Below, piece by piece: positions 46,501 through 57,631 of a stretch of DNA of 64,000 bases (positions are counted from its first letter, which is position 1; each line of letters opens with the position of its first letter). Source of the DNA: Halictus rubicundus (lineage: Eukaryota > Arthropoda > Insecta > Hymenoptera > Halictidae); NCBI RefSeq assembly GCF_050948215.1, contig NC_135163.1:5518001-5582000 (forward strand), read 5' to 3'. The notes under the pieces are model-generated. The model had not been told where the DNA came from. It did no database searches and was given only the letters and a program-made list of their open reading frames with translations. Made by a program: the position numbers and the translations under genes.

Positions 46501-48506
46501 CAGGTGCAATATTCCCGCAATAACATTCCAGACTGTCTGTATTTCATTTTGCGCAAATCCAAGAGTGGACATAGCAGAGTTCACGGTTTTGTAATCGCTC
46601 TTATCAGTTGGACTCGCTTTGTTACAGTTTCCAGCACCAACATAGAAATATGCAGCCGGATCCCTTACTAATCTAAGCTTGTTTAGTTCTGCTTCGCTGG
46701 AGCCATTCAACAGCTATAAATTATTATTAAAAATCTTCATCAGTAATCAGTAATTTTTAGAAGTAAGAAGACGAAGTAATAAGTAATACCTGATAGAAAC
46801 AGTGAAAATTACGTTCTCCATTCTGCTGGTACACAACCCTCGACTTCTCTAGTAAGTAATTAGTAACGTGTCCACCGATCGGATCTCCTTTAAAATTGAA
46901 ATCTATATCCATGTACTTTCCGAATCGGGACGAGTTATCGTTTCTATTTGTTTTTGCATTTCCAAAGGCTTCCAATATCGAATTGGATTGAATAAGAATA
47001 TTTTTTACTCTGACATACAAGAAAAAAGTAATCGTAAATCCTATGAATAGAAATCTTAAAGACAAGTGAAATTTCTTTAACGTATATTTCTATTTGTTTA
47101 GTCTATATCGACCTACAAAAACGTAACTATAGTAAATTATAAACCTGCTTTACTTTGAAGACAGTTTTGACTATACCTTTCTATTTCTTGTTGACCGCTT
47201 AGATTAGTGACCGCAGCAATGTATTTCATAATAATTTTACTTGCTTCGGTCTTACCGGACCCTGATTCTCCACTGATTACTATACAGGTGTCCCGGCGTT
47301 GTTGTTTCATTTCTTTATGCACCGCATCAGCAATTGCAAATATGTGTGGCGGATTTTCAAATAATTCTCTGTCTGAAATATTATAAGTTTTATTAATATC
47401 TATTCTCCCGCTTGAAATAGAATTATTTACCTTTATATTTGTTAATGTAGTCATTGTTGTATATATTTATGCTTCTATATGGATTAATACTGACGCAAAC
47501 TTCTCCGATATATGTATAAATTTTCCCGCCATTGAATCTGAAAATAAAATCGTTAGAGTGAAAAATCGTAATCGCAAAGTAAAGTACTTGAAGCCGCGCG
47601 ACAACAATTATCGAAGGAAAATGAGAGTAATCGGTAATTTTTCGCTTGGAAGTTCCACTACTACCATAGGAATTGGTTTCTGTTTGCAAAAGATAACATT
47701 TATCTGTTTATCGGGAGTATGTAATAGAAATCGACGTTTATCTTCGACTTTGAAACGCCAATTTTTCCGTCCTCTTTTCAACTAATCGCGCGCTTCGTCC
47801 AAAAGGGCATAGTATTGCATTTGTTCATTTTCAAACACACTATACATATATGCTGTAATAGCTGAGAGCCTATTATAAAACTCAAGTTCGAACTCAAGGC
47901 GATGACTCATAGAACGCAAAGCCCGATAAGGCTTCAGCGTATCGTTTCTTCGAAAATTGAAACTGCCACTATGTACATAGAACCGATCTAACCGTTGAAA
48001 ACATTGAGATCGAACGAGTCGCAGCAATCAAACTTTATACAAATAAAAGTTACAGAGACGTTTAAATTCACGATCGAATCGTGACACTGGGCTCAATGGA
48101 ATCATGATGGCTGAAAGACATCGACAAGTCAACAAGATTTTAATCCACTATTAGGAAGACGCTTCGCTTCAACAAGTTTTTGTGGGTCAAGTTCAAATAT
48201 AAATACAACAGTGTTGCACTGCAACCACCTGCTAATGGTTAGCCACGCCCTCTTGGTGGATGATCTATGAAGTATACATATCAAGAAATTACCGGGAAGC
48301 GGCCCGAACACTTGTCAACGTTTCCGCAGAAAACTCCGGCTCGTATTTTTCTCGATTTCCCGCCAATTTCTTTATTTATTGCTCTGCCCGACAGCATTAG
48401 TCGGCACACGGTCTTACCTGATTCGCAAGTTATCCACAACCTTCTCCAAAGTGATCTCGTCTAAGAGAACCAAGTCTCCGATGCCAACCTCGTCTTGCGC
48501 TGCCAT
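43519..48506 (-). CDS. Myo31DF: unconventional myosin ID (class I myosin)
   Basis: Single-headed actin motor that binds membranes; the fly orthologue sets left-right asymmetry. Exons (high to low): 48506-48418, 47537-47431, 47372-47177, 47009-46790, 46713-46501, 46423-46220, 46148-45950, 45882-45713, 45642-45382, 45309-45065, 44989-44827, 44749-44417, 44324-44134, 44049-43801, 43726-43519: 1015 residues, as expected for Myo1D. Motor motifs: KIYTYIGEVCVSINPYR, P-loop GESGSGKT at about 100-107 (usually GESGAGKT), NDNSSRFGKYMDI (switch I), DIYGFEIFDVNSFEQFCINY (switch II/relay) and KELQHKIQFKIKHYAGDVIY. Two IQ motifs at about residues 700-745 (LLQKQWRGYLCRQKYKK, then ALVIMKHYRIYKIRTYI) bind calmodulin. 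The basic TH1 tail fills the last 200 residues. The start MAAQDEVGIGDLVLLDEITL fits class I N-termini. Intron 1 (48417-47538) is the longest. Shares a divergent promoter region with the small membrane protein gene at 49553. Confidence 0.96.
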
Positions 48507-49010
48507 TGTATGCAATAATAAAAACACACGGAATTTACGGTTCCATACAAACGTACGCGTACTTGTCGCGTGTTGGAGACCAGCTCCTTCCTACGAACCG
48601 TCCACGCAGCGGAGCGAATGACGAATGTGGTTCACGGAAATCCTCACACATATTTCACCCCTCCAGAAACTTGTAACCACAAACTATACAAATACCAGAG
48701 ACGAAACTTCCATTTGATGCTCCTGTCCCAAAATTGAATATTTTCATCTCTTTTTCTGAACTATTCGGGCGCGAAATTTGAAATGTAATATGGCGGGCAG
48801 CGATGTGCAACAAATATACACAATTTCATCAGCTGAACTAATTAAAAAATTGTTTTTATCGTATCATATATGTACCTGTACTTTCCTACATATTTAAGAC
48901 TAATTTCACATCTATTTTACGTAAATTCAAAGAAGTTTGAACAGCAAACGCGACAAACTTGTGTACGCATGCGCATTGGTTGTTTGATGTTTTATATTCA
49001 TGATGGACCT

Positions 49011-49018
49011 ACTTCCGG
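49011..49018. promoter_or_regulatory. ETS/GABP-type site ACTTCCGG
   Basis: Perfect ETS core (CCGGAAGT on the minus strand), directly abutting the NRF1-like palindrome that follows. Confidence 0.45.
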
Positions 49019-49035
49019 ACGCATGCGCACTGATT

Positions 49036-49057
49036 CTCTCTCTCTCGAGAGAGAGAG
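49036..49057. promoter_or_regulatory. 22-bp perfect GA/CT palindrome (GAGA-factor type)
   Basis: Eleven bases of alternating CT followed by their exact complement, centred on CTCGAG. GAGAG on both strands is the binding core of insect GAGA factor (Trl). Confidence 0.45.
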
Positions 49058-49552
49058 TTTCGCCTCTAGATGAATTTTCCGTATCAGAGGTTTGACAGCT
49101 ATCTTCCGCGCATCCGATTTTGCACATCGCTGAGCTCATGAATTCAAAATACATGCACTACTACATACGTGTTGGACGAGGAATGTATAGTACACGCTAA
49201 AGAAGTTGCAAGGTTATCTCAGTTTCGTTGCTGTAACGATGTAGAGATATACCACAACTGTAAGAACTGTTTCAGTTTTTGGTATTTTAAAGAAAACAAA
49301 CCCTTTACATGAAAAAAATAATGATATAGTATTGTGGAGAGGGAAGTGTTTCAAGGCTTGCTCAATACGCATGCGTAGATGCTATGTTGTTTTACATATC
49401 TGTATTATACAACACATATGTTCTATATATACATGTTATGTTATTATTCACTGTTATTTTTGGCGATTCGTATATTCGTATCGTTTGTCATTTAGTCTTT
49501 CGTGCGACCGGTAGAATCGTACATGTATTTTTCGTAACTGAAAACCGCAAGG

Positions 49553-50635
49553 ATGGCCGAGACGAAATCGGATTTCCATTTGAATGGCACAAATGTCACT
49601 GCAACCGAGAAAAATTACGCCGCTCCAGTGAGGTTACAGAACGAACAGCAAATAAACGACAGGACGTTCAGTCGCCTCATTTTCCTAATGTCACTAAGCA
49701 TCTTCCTAGGAAAATTGTATATCAATTACGGTAAATGAAATCTTGATACTACGTAACACCATTGTGTTGCGATTAACAAGCTGTCATGTGAAGTCAGTGT
49801 GCGTTCGTATACGTTGCATGTTTGTTTACTCTCCTTGCATAACATTTACCTAGGTTCAGTAACACTCGTACAATACGGCTTTTACTTATAAATATCTTCG
49901 TATTGACAGGCTTTTAACTTGGCACAAAGTATTCTATAATTTCGTGATTCAATTTGCAAAAGATACATTTCATTTTCGCTTTGTATAGATATTTTTAAGT
50001 GACTTTTTCGCTTTATGTTAAAAGTTAGCTTACTGCCATTGTTCCGATATACTTGCAAACAAATTGGCTTTGTACAGTATTACGCGTTGAAAAAGGAATA
50101 AGCAGTTCTGATATTTTAATATGATCTCTTTAGGTGACATTTTGCAGCCACAAAGTAATTCCAAGTTCATAGTATCTCCGACATCTATGTCTTTGAACAT
50201 GCTCAAAGCACTTGATGTTTCACGCATGTCGGATGTATCAGAGTTCAGTGCAAAACATTTAACAGCTGTGAGTGAACAATTTGTAAATGTATCAGTGTCA
50301 TTCTTTAAGACGTATGGATGGTTAATAAAAGCGGCAATATGTGGTCTCATAATGACGGGTTTTTCTTGGTATATCATTTACAAAGATAGCAGTATTCCTG
50401 GGATCGACCCACCTTCCCCCTTTAGTCCTTCTAAGCAAAGGTAAGCTGCTCACAACGATAAAACCCCTAACTATTTGTCATTAAAAATTGTTGATAAAAC
50501 TTGTACAGATTGTTCATAGTCTTTTAACACATTTTCTTCTGTTTCAGATTTACAAGGGAAACTTCTAACGTACAACTAAACTATTTGGTTGGTGTATTAA
50601 ATGGGTTACTAATTTTTGTCTACCTGTGCCTATAA
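49553..50635 (+). CDS. small multi-pass membrane protein, unidentified (possibly ARL6IP6-like)
   Basis: Exons 49553-49730, 50134-50440 and 50548-50635 join in phase to give 190 residues. An N-terminal polar stretch with NGTN and NVTAT is followed by three hydrophobic segments: LIFLMSLSIFLGKLY (about 44-58), AAICGLIMTGFSWYIIY (about 130-146) and LVGVLNGLLIFVYLCL at the extreme C terminus. Between the second and third lies a conserved-looking proline-rich loop, IPGIDPPSPFSP. That loop and the helix pattern remind me of the ARL6IP6 family, but this is from memory and unverified. Splice sites are good (GTAAAT/CTTTAG, GTAAGC/GTTTCAG). Shares its promoter region with Myo1D, and ANKZF1 follows in tandem. 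The consistent three-exon frame makes the gene itself convincing; its function is not known to me. Confidence 0.8.
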
Positions 50636-52336
50636 CTTTATGGTAGCATTAGTACAACATACTTCTGTGTCTATAATTTGCTTAATTACTTATTGTACAT
50701 CAGTCTACAATGTTTATATTTATTTATTATTCCTGTTAATTAACATTGCGTTTGAATATTATTTCTGTTAATTAACAGTACTATTCGTTTTATTCTTGGT
50801 TATTATTATATTGTATATTATTTAATGGTTAGTATGCGGTATTATATAGGTAATTTGTATTGTGCAAAGTATAAGCATTTTCCGTTTAACAATGAGAAAT
50901 GTTTAGTAAATACTTTATTTGTATGTGGTAAGATGATATATTCGAGCAGGAAAATTATTGTTTTCTCAGACACATGTCTTGAAGTTTACAAACACTGATA
51001 TTATATGCAAATCAAATTAGTATAAGAATAACAAGATACTTAGCGAAAGAAAGTATTAATAAAAAGAAAAATGTAATTGATCAGAAACATAATGTGGATG
51101 ATTATAACATGCAATACTATATTATACATGTAAAATTTTATAATGTACAAAATTGATATGCTCTGTTTGATGAATTCTTTCTTTGCATTATCTAACGTCC
51201 TTAACATGTAAGACTGATTAAATGTCTTTAAATTCTATATTTATTAAAACATTAAAGTGAGCTCTGGGCAGCTAAACGTAATAGTATTATACATGATACC
51301 TTCTGGTATTAAGTTACTATATAATGTGTACTTGAACCCTTCTAGTGATTATTAACAAGAGATACAATATTTTTGTAAACAAACCAACGAAATTGTAATG
51401 TCGTTCCTTAAGAGCCTTAATGCCGAACGAACTAGAAGATTTTGTAGACACTTGTTAAAATAATTTTTAAACTTAATATTTTACCAACACGAGGCATGCT
51501 AATAAGTTTCTTAACGACTGTAAGGAACTTAACAATTGTCTTTTAAGTAACCTTGGAAGAAATGTTACTCGAAATAAATGATTGATTTAAGAATTTTCTA
51601 TCGCAACCGAATGATTTATTAAGTACACCTTAGTTGTCAATTTTTCATTTTTTAAAAGCCCATCGTCGCCGTACGAACTATTTCTCAAAAATAGCAAGGC
51701 CACGTTTCTCTACATCTTCCGTATTCCTTATTTCTCACAAAAGCATCTGTACAATTTTAATAATCACGAAATAAAAGACTTGAAGATTCTAGTTAGCTTT
51801 CTCCGTTTAAATAAACCGCCAATCGAATGTTTGTGCAAAGGACAATACATCGAGTGATGTAATTCTCCGACAGGGCTGAACAGGGCTGAACGAAAATGTG
51901 TCAAAGGGTGGCTTTCGAATGTGGCAATTTCAATTACAATACCGACGCGTTTAAGAGAAGCGAATGTATTGTTTAACAAAATCGAATTCTTTTTGGATTA
52001 AAACAGCATTTTTTGCATGTTTCAAAACTACCGATTCCAAATTCTCGATGACTTACTTAGCGTGGGCACTAATATCATAAGTCGTCCCTGACACGTACGT
52101 AATCGCGCGACGAACCGTGTTGCGTTTACGCAGAAAAGTTAGTATAGATCATTGTAGTGCTACCGTTCCGTTCTTTGGTAAGATGTGATATGTCGTTGTC
52201 AATTTTCCGTATTCAATTGACCAGATGTGTCGCTTCGTTTCGTTGACTTTTCTCGAACAATAAACAGAGTTCTTGTTTACAGGGTAATTATTGAAACATC
52301 GTCTTCAACCGAGCGTCATCGAACACGTTGCGAACG
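50636..52336. other. intergenic region before ANKZF1
   Basis: 3' UTR of the small membrane protein gene and 5' region of ANKZF1. AATAAA occurs at about 51058. Near 52.18 kb a donor-like TTTGGTAAGATG, followed by an acceptor GTTTACAG at about 52281, suggests a non-coding first exon for ANKZF1. No other gene seen. Confidence 0.45.
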
Positions 52337-55300
52337 ATGGATCATCAGATGTTTAAGATATACAATCAGGAAGACTTTAACAGAATCACAAAGGGAATCA
52401 AAGTTGCACAATGCATGCAATCACGATCGTCATCCGGTAATTATACCCTGAATAATCTATTTCGCTCACGTATTGTCTTGCGTTAATTTTTGTTCGTAAG
52501 TTCACCCTTGCTCCGTGACGCGTTTATATTTTTTTATGACGAAGAATTTGTCAATGAAAACTTTCATTTCGTTGTCGTGCAATTACGTCATTCGAGTCGA
52601 TCTGGTTATCTCCGAATTTCAATATCACCGGTCATTCATCAATTTAAGGTTAATGCCACTTGTTGTGTCAAATATTAGTGAATAAGACAATATTGATCAA
52701 GAATAATCCTTTGTATGCGAAAACGTAGTTTAAAAGATATATGGTAAAAATGATTTTGTTGTTATACATCTAGTAATTTATTCCACTCGTCTACTGACTC
52801 AAGTTGATTTGTGTTCATGCATTTCCCCCTATTCGAACTGTTGACAAGCTATTATTGTTTACATAGAAAAATATTTACTTTAGAGTATGGAAGATAAGAT
52901 CGATAGAGAACGATTCTTTCATTATTACACGGATTTATTATTTTAGTTTCAGAAAGCGAAAAAGTATTGAGCCAACTTGATGATCTAGTTGTGTCGGATT
53001 CATTGAGCTGTTCATTTTGTAATACTCTGTTTGAAGATAAAGCGCAACAGAGACATCATTATAAATTAGATTGGCACAGATATAATTTAAAGCAACGCTT
53101 GAATGGATTGAAACCAATAAATGAAGAAAAATTTGGTCTGTTAGCTGATGAAGGTATCGTCTTAAGCTTCCTAAGGATGATAATAAGTCGACTGCAGATC
53201 TTTAATCAAAGTAGTATTACAGGCGATGTTTCAAGTCTATCTGGAAGCGATGTAGAAACGGAGAACGAGGATGACACCTATATTTCCGAGGCAGGAAGTT
53301 CCGTTAATGGAAACTGTGAGAGTAAAAACAGTATTAGCAAGACTAAGAAAGTTGAAAAGAAAGCAGGTGGTGTAGAATCAATTTCCGATAGCTCGGACAC
53401 AGAATGTTGCGACGATACAAAAAAAGAGAAAAAGATCGAAGCTTTATTGGCCACAGCGTGTCGTCATTCCAAAGTTTTCTTTGAGAACGACGATGGGAAT
53501 ATATTTAGTATATACAGGTGTTTGCTACACCATAAAAAGGTCCGTTTGTTTGCATTGCTTCGGATATGTAGTTTTGCGAACGATTTCCTATAAGCACAGA
53601 CATACCTGTCTATCATTTTACATTGTGATATAATCTACTTTGTTAGAATCACTTGGCGTGTCTGTACTTACCAGATCAGGAGAGATGCAATTACATTTTA
53701 GGAAATTCCTGAGGTAGACAATGAGATGATAGCTCAAGCATTAGACAGTGGGAAAAAGACAATATGGACTGTTATCATGATTGGTGGAGGACATTTCGCA
53801 GCAGCTGTGTTTCAAGGTATAACCGCGAATCTATAGCAAAATGCCAAACTACATAATTATGAAAGCGCACAGAAAAATTGCGCAGAAAAACATACACATA
53901 GTCCATTTTCATGTTGATTGTTTAGACGGAGAACCTGTCGTCCACAAAACATTTCATTCCTACACTGTGAGAGCAAAGCAAGGATTTGCCCAGAGCTCGC
54001 GGACAACGACGAATCATCAAAAGAGTGCCGGGGCTAGCTTGCGTCGGTACAACGAAGCGTCGCTCCTTCAGGTGCCTTTTATTTGTCGACCTGAACGTTA
54101 ATCGATTTACAAGAGTGTTCGAAGATATTCTCGTGTTTCAGCACGTGCAAGATATACTTGAAACATGGTCATCGCACATCACCAATTCCTCCCTGATCTT
54201 GTACAGAGCGGTCGGACCCTACAACCGCACCGTGTTATTCGGGGGAAAGAATCCGCCACTAGATAAGAACGACTCCAGGCTACGACCATTGCCATTTCCT
54301 ACTCGCAGAGCGACATTTAGCGAAGTTAAGAGAGTGTACGATATACTGAGCACTATGGAAATTTATGGTACGCGGTCCACCGAAGTTCTCCCTATCAGTC
54401 TATTAATTACACTGTCCGACAACATCGCGTTTCAATGATTCTTCTGTGCGTTTAGGTTCCGCAGCTGACTTTACGGACTCCTTTCCCATTTCTCCACGCC
54501 AGCCTCTTAGGAAAAAGGTTTCGAAGATCGACGTGCTCGTCGAAGCACCCGAAAGTGCAGAAAACATCGAGTGCGATTCCAATACTGCTACTAACCCTTG
54601 CACTCCTCAAGATAGCGATAAGAATAAGATTACCGCACAACTTTCGCCGGAAAGGCAACCCAGAAATTCGCGTTCGCATATAGATAGAGCGAAGCCACGA
54701 AAGAGTCCATGTAGACCCTTACCAGGTAAACATTACATGGAGAATTCAAGAGTAAAAGTTATGTAATCAATGATCGATTGAATAATGGCATCTCTGTTCC
54801 TCTTTCGAGACATTGTCACCAGATTAGCGCAGTCATCTTCCGAGTCGGAGTTAGACGGCCAATTGGGCAACGCCAACATCCCTGCGGACGTTATGCTAAT
54901 CGAACAGGAACTGGAGGTAGACTTCCGTGAGAATCTACTCGCGTTCCAAGACACCGTGCCAAGATACATGAAGAATAAGAAGTCTCGTCGCCAGAGAAAG
55001 AAATCGAAAAAAGATGGTGCGTTGGCAAATAATTGTCCGCGGACCTACCGATTAAAATAATTAAAATAGTCTAGACTAATTCTGATTTTAAAACAAATAC
55101 TATTTAGATAACAACATGAACGAAGTCCTAGTTAGTGCAAAAATGAAACTCTGGTCAGCATGTAAATTGGGCGACAGCGAAATGCTGTCTATTGTTATCG
55201 GTGGTTTATTAACGGAAATAGAGAAGAGTATGGAAACGGATGAGCCAACTAAAGAAGAAGGATGTTCCGAAGACATCACTACCATCTGCATGGAGGACAT

Positions 55301-56138
55301 AATAAAGCTTGTAAATGATTCGAACGAGGACGGCAATACGATGTTGCACTTGGCGGCTGCCGGCGGACATTTAAAATTAGTCTGGTAACCTCACATTCTA
55401 GCGATATTTCTTTTTCTTTTTGGAATATTATTTCATTCAGGTGTGATTTTAGGGAACTACTGGAAATCGGGTCAGATCCGTGTAACAAAAACAAGAAGTT
55501 GCAGACACCGTATGCAGCTGCGAACGATAAGGAAACCAGAAATACTTTCAGGAGGTTCATGAGTGCCCATCCTGATAAATACAACTATTCTAAGGTACTT
55601 AATTGGTTCTTTCTACAGGTGATTTCATAAAAATGACGTTTAAAGAAGTAATATATTTTTCGTTTGCTCAGTCTCAAATACCTGGGCCGCTTACCGATGA
55701 AATAGAGCAGGAAGAATTAGAGAGGAAGAGGCAACAGAGAAAAGTGAAACGGGAGAAAGAAAGAGCGAAGAGGAAAGAGTTCGAGCTTAAGAAGCAAGAG
55801 GAAGACACGAAGCAGAGATTCCTCAGTCTTAGCGATCGAGAAAAGGTATGTGTTTCGTAAGGGAATCGATGACCTCTTCTGCTACAAGTGCTGCAAAGGT
55901 TGCAGTCCCTTTATCAAATTGATCGGCTCAACCCTCTTATATATGCTTATTTGTATTACAGAGAGCGTTGTCCGCCGAGCAACGGATCCTGAAGCAAGGC
56001 TGCACCACAATGGTGTCACGATGCTTTCAGTGTGCGGTGAATATGGCCGGCCAGGTGCCTTTCGAGTACAATTACAATCGTTTCTGTTCCATGCCGTGTC
56101 TACGGGAGCACCGTCTCCGCAACAAAGTCGACACTTGA
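52337..56138 (+). CDS. ANKZF1: ANKZF1/Vms1, peptidyl-tRNA hydrolase of ribosome quality control
   Basis: Releases stalled nascent chains from 60S ribosomes. Exons: 52337-52436, 52953-53539, 53702-53816, 53926-54071, 54142-54367, 54456-54725, 54810-55016, 55108-55384, 55453-55594, 55672-55845, 55962-56138: 806 residues (human 726). The first exon (MDHQMFKIYNQEDF) is short and was found by phase matching. A C2H2-type zinc finger starts at about residue 53 (CSFCNTLF, HHYKLDWHRYNLKQRL). The VLRF1 catalytic domain contains MIGGGHFAAAVF, KTFHSYTVRAKQG and GASLRRYNEA; the Gln in GFAQSS at about 290 aligns with the catalytic Gln of Vms1/ANKZF1. Ankyrin repeats follow (GNTMLHLAAAGGHLKLV), then a charged coiled coil, a VCP-interacting-like motif REKRALSAEQR, with Ser for the first Ala, and a C-terminal zinc-binding module (CFQC, FCSMPCLREH). 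Exon 7 uses a weak CGAG acceptor (54809). Confidence 0.94.
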
Positions 56139-57151
56139 TGCTGTGTCGTGTTTAATAATAACAATCGTCTCTTAACTATGTCAGCTAATCGGATCTTTCC
56201 ATTGGGTACAAATTATGAATAGCGTCGTAATTGTGACGTAGCTAGACTCATAAAAATGATTTTGCATAGGGTAAGAGAACAGTGCGAATAAAATCAAACA
56301 AACAAACAGTGAGACAAACAAAATACACAGAGAAAATGTATCTCGAGCATCGTTGCTTTCTTTGTCTTTACTCTTCTTCTTTTTTTACTGCTGAAGGAAA
56401 CTGATACGCGGGGTACTATTTCTCTTTTCCCTTTTTTTCTCGTTTTTTTAGTTAACTGATAAATTAATCGTAAGAGACCAGCTGTGTACAAACAACTCTT
56501 GCTTCTTAAAAATTAAATACACTTTATATATAATTCTCGTGTCGATTACATTTTTAATATATAACTTTCTTTGACCGTATATTAAATGACATACATAAAG
56601 GACTAACATTTTTGTACGCTAATGCTAAACAGTAACTAAGATTCACACTCATAATCCACAATAGTACACTCATACCACCGTGTTCACGATATTACAACGT
56701 CGCGACGACTGTGCCCTGCTGTTGTAATATCATAACGTTCAAGTATATGTATATCATTATACAATAATTAATAATCATGCGAGAAGCAAGTCTTCAAGAG
56801 TATAATTTCATAGGGAACATAAAGTATTCTTCCTTTCTTGTACGCAGGATGATCAAAATTACCACTTTGAGTATTTAATCGTTTACGTGACCTTTGGATT
56901 ACGATGTTATACGAACGATAAATCAGCGGGTTTCGTAAAAAAGTTAATGTCAGTGTCAATTTCATGTATCTGTATAAAAATTGAGGACAGTAAAAAACGA
57001 GTTGTCGCGTCACGCGATTCTCTCGATATCGCGTAACTTTTGTTCGAAATGTACTTTCAAGTGATTCCTAAATTAATCATTTACATTATAGTTTGAGAAA
57101 TATTCAAGGTGCTAATTTTAATTGGCTTAGCCTGTTCAAAAGATTCTTTTC
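56139..57151. other. ANKZF1 3' UTR and intergenic sequence
   Basis: Contains a canonical AATAAA at 56287-56292, about 150 bp after the stop. AT-rich beyond that, no gene recognised. Confidence 0.5.
56287..56292 (+). terminator. ANKZF1: poly(A) signal AATAAA of ANKZF1
   Basis: Canonical hexamer about 150 bp 3' of the TGA, in GTGCGAATAAAATCAAAC. Confidence 0.6.
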
Positions 57152-57631
57152 TCAAATGCTTATGATTATCTTTTGATATTGAATTTTCTGTGCTGATTTC
57201 GTGCAGTTATCGTTAACAGGAATTCTAAGCGGTAGCTGCATAAAATATCGATGACTAGTATCGAACAGGAAACCGAAATAGAAAAAAATTTCTCTAACAC
57301 GCGTACTGGCAATATCGTGGCGAATCGACGATTGGTACATCATTAGTTTTTGGCCCGTGTTTGTTCGCGTGGCGGTACCAGTACGAATCTGAAATGAAAC
57401 TATAGAAAATGCAGTTTCCGCATCCGAGCTTTTCTTAAGCTTATGGACCGATGCGTTATACTTAACGATGCGAGCACAACCGGATATAATTCGAGTATTT
57501 ACACGATATATCTTATCTTTACCGTCAATACAAACAACGCTGTTTGGCTCGACTCGAATGAACATGGTACACTGACAAGGGAAAGAGCCTAACCGTTCTA
57601 CTTTGATTTTAACCAGCTCTTGTACGATCAC
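57152..57631 (-). CDS. unidentified open reading frame, possible exon
   Basis: A 160-codon open frame that stands out in AT-rich DNA. Its first half (LGSFPCQCTMFIRVEPNSVV, then GKDKIYRVNTRIISGC) has a protein-like mix of residues; the second half is less convincing. No ATG starts the frame and an in-frame stop lies upstream, so if real it begins at a splice acceptor, for instance after TACAAGCAG near 57633. I recognise no family. It could be a terminal exon of a minus-strand gene or simply chance. Confidence 0.25.
   Translation of the reverse strand: MIVQELVKIKVERLGSFPCQCTMFIRVEPNSVVCIDGKDKIYRVNTRIISGCARIVKYNASVHKLKKSSDAETAFSIVSFQIRTGTATRTNTGQKLMMYQSSIRHDIASTRVREIFFYFGFLFDTSHRYFMQLPLRIPVNDNCTKSAQKIQYQKIIISI

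Larger units (their letters stand above)
48507..49552. promoter_or_regulatory. divergent promoter region of Myo1D and the gene at 49553
   Basis: About 1 kb between two oppositely transcribed start codons. Within 100 bp it has two NRF1-like palindromes (ACGCATGCGCAT at 48965 and ACGCATGCGCAC at 49018), a perfect ETS/GABP site and a 22-bp GA/CT palindrome; a further CGCATGCG half-match lies near 49370. Such NRF1 plus ETS sites are common in bidirectional housekeeping promoters (established for vertebrates; NRF1 is conserved in insects as erect wing). Confidence 0.5.

Noticed and set aside
47782..48027. 82-codon minus-strand open frame in Myo1D intron 1
   Set aside because: No matching splice phase or family, and the exons on either side already join in phase.
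53154..53197. Possible 44-bp intron in ANKZF1 exon 2
   Set aside because: Too short for an insect intron, not a multiple of three, and the open frame continues through it.
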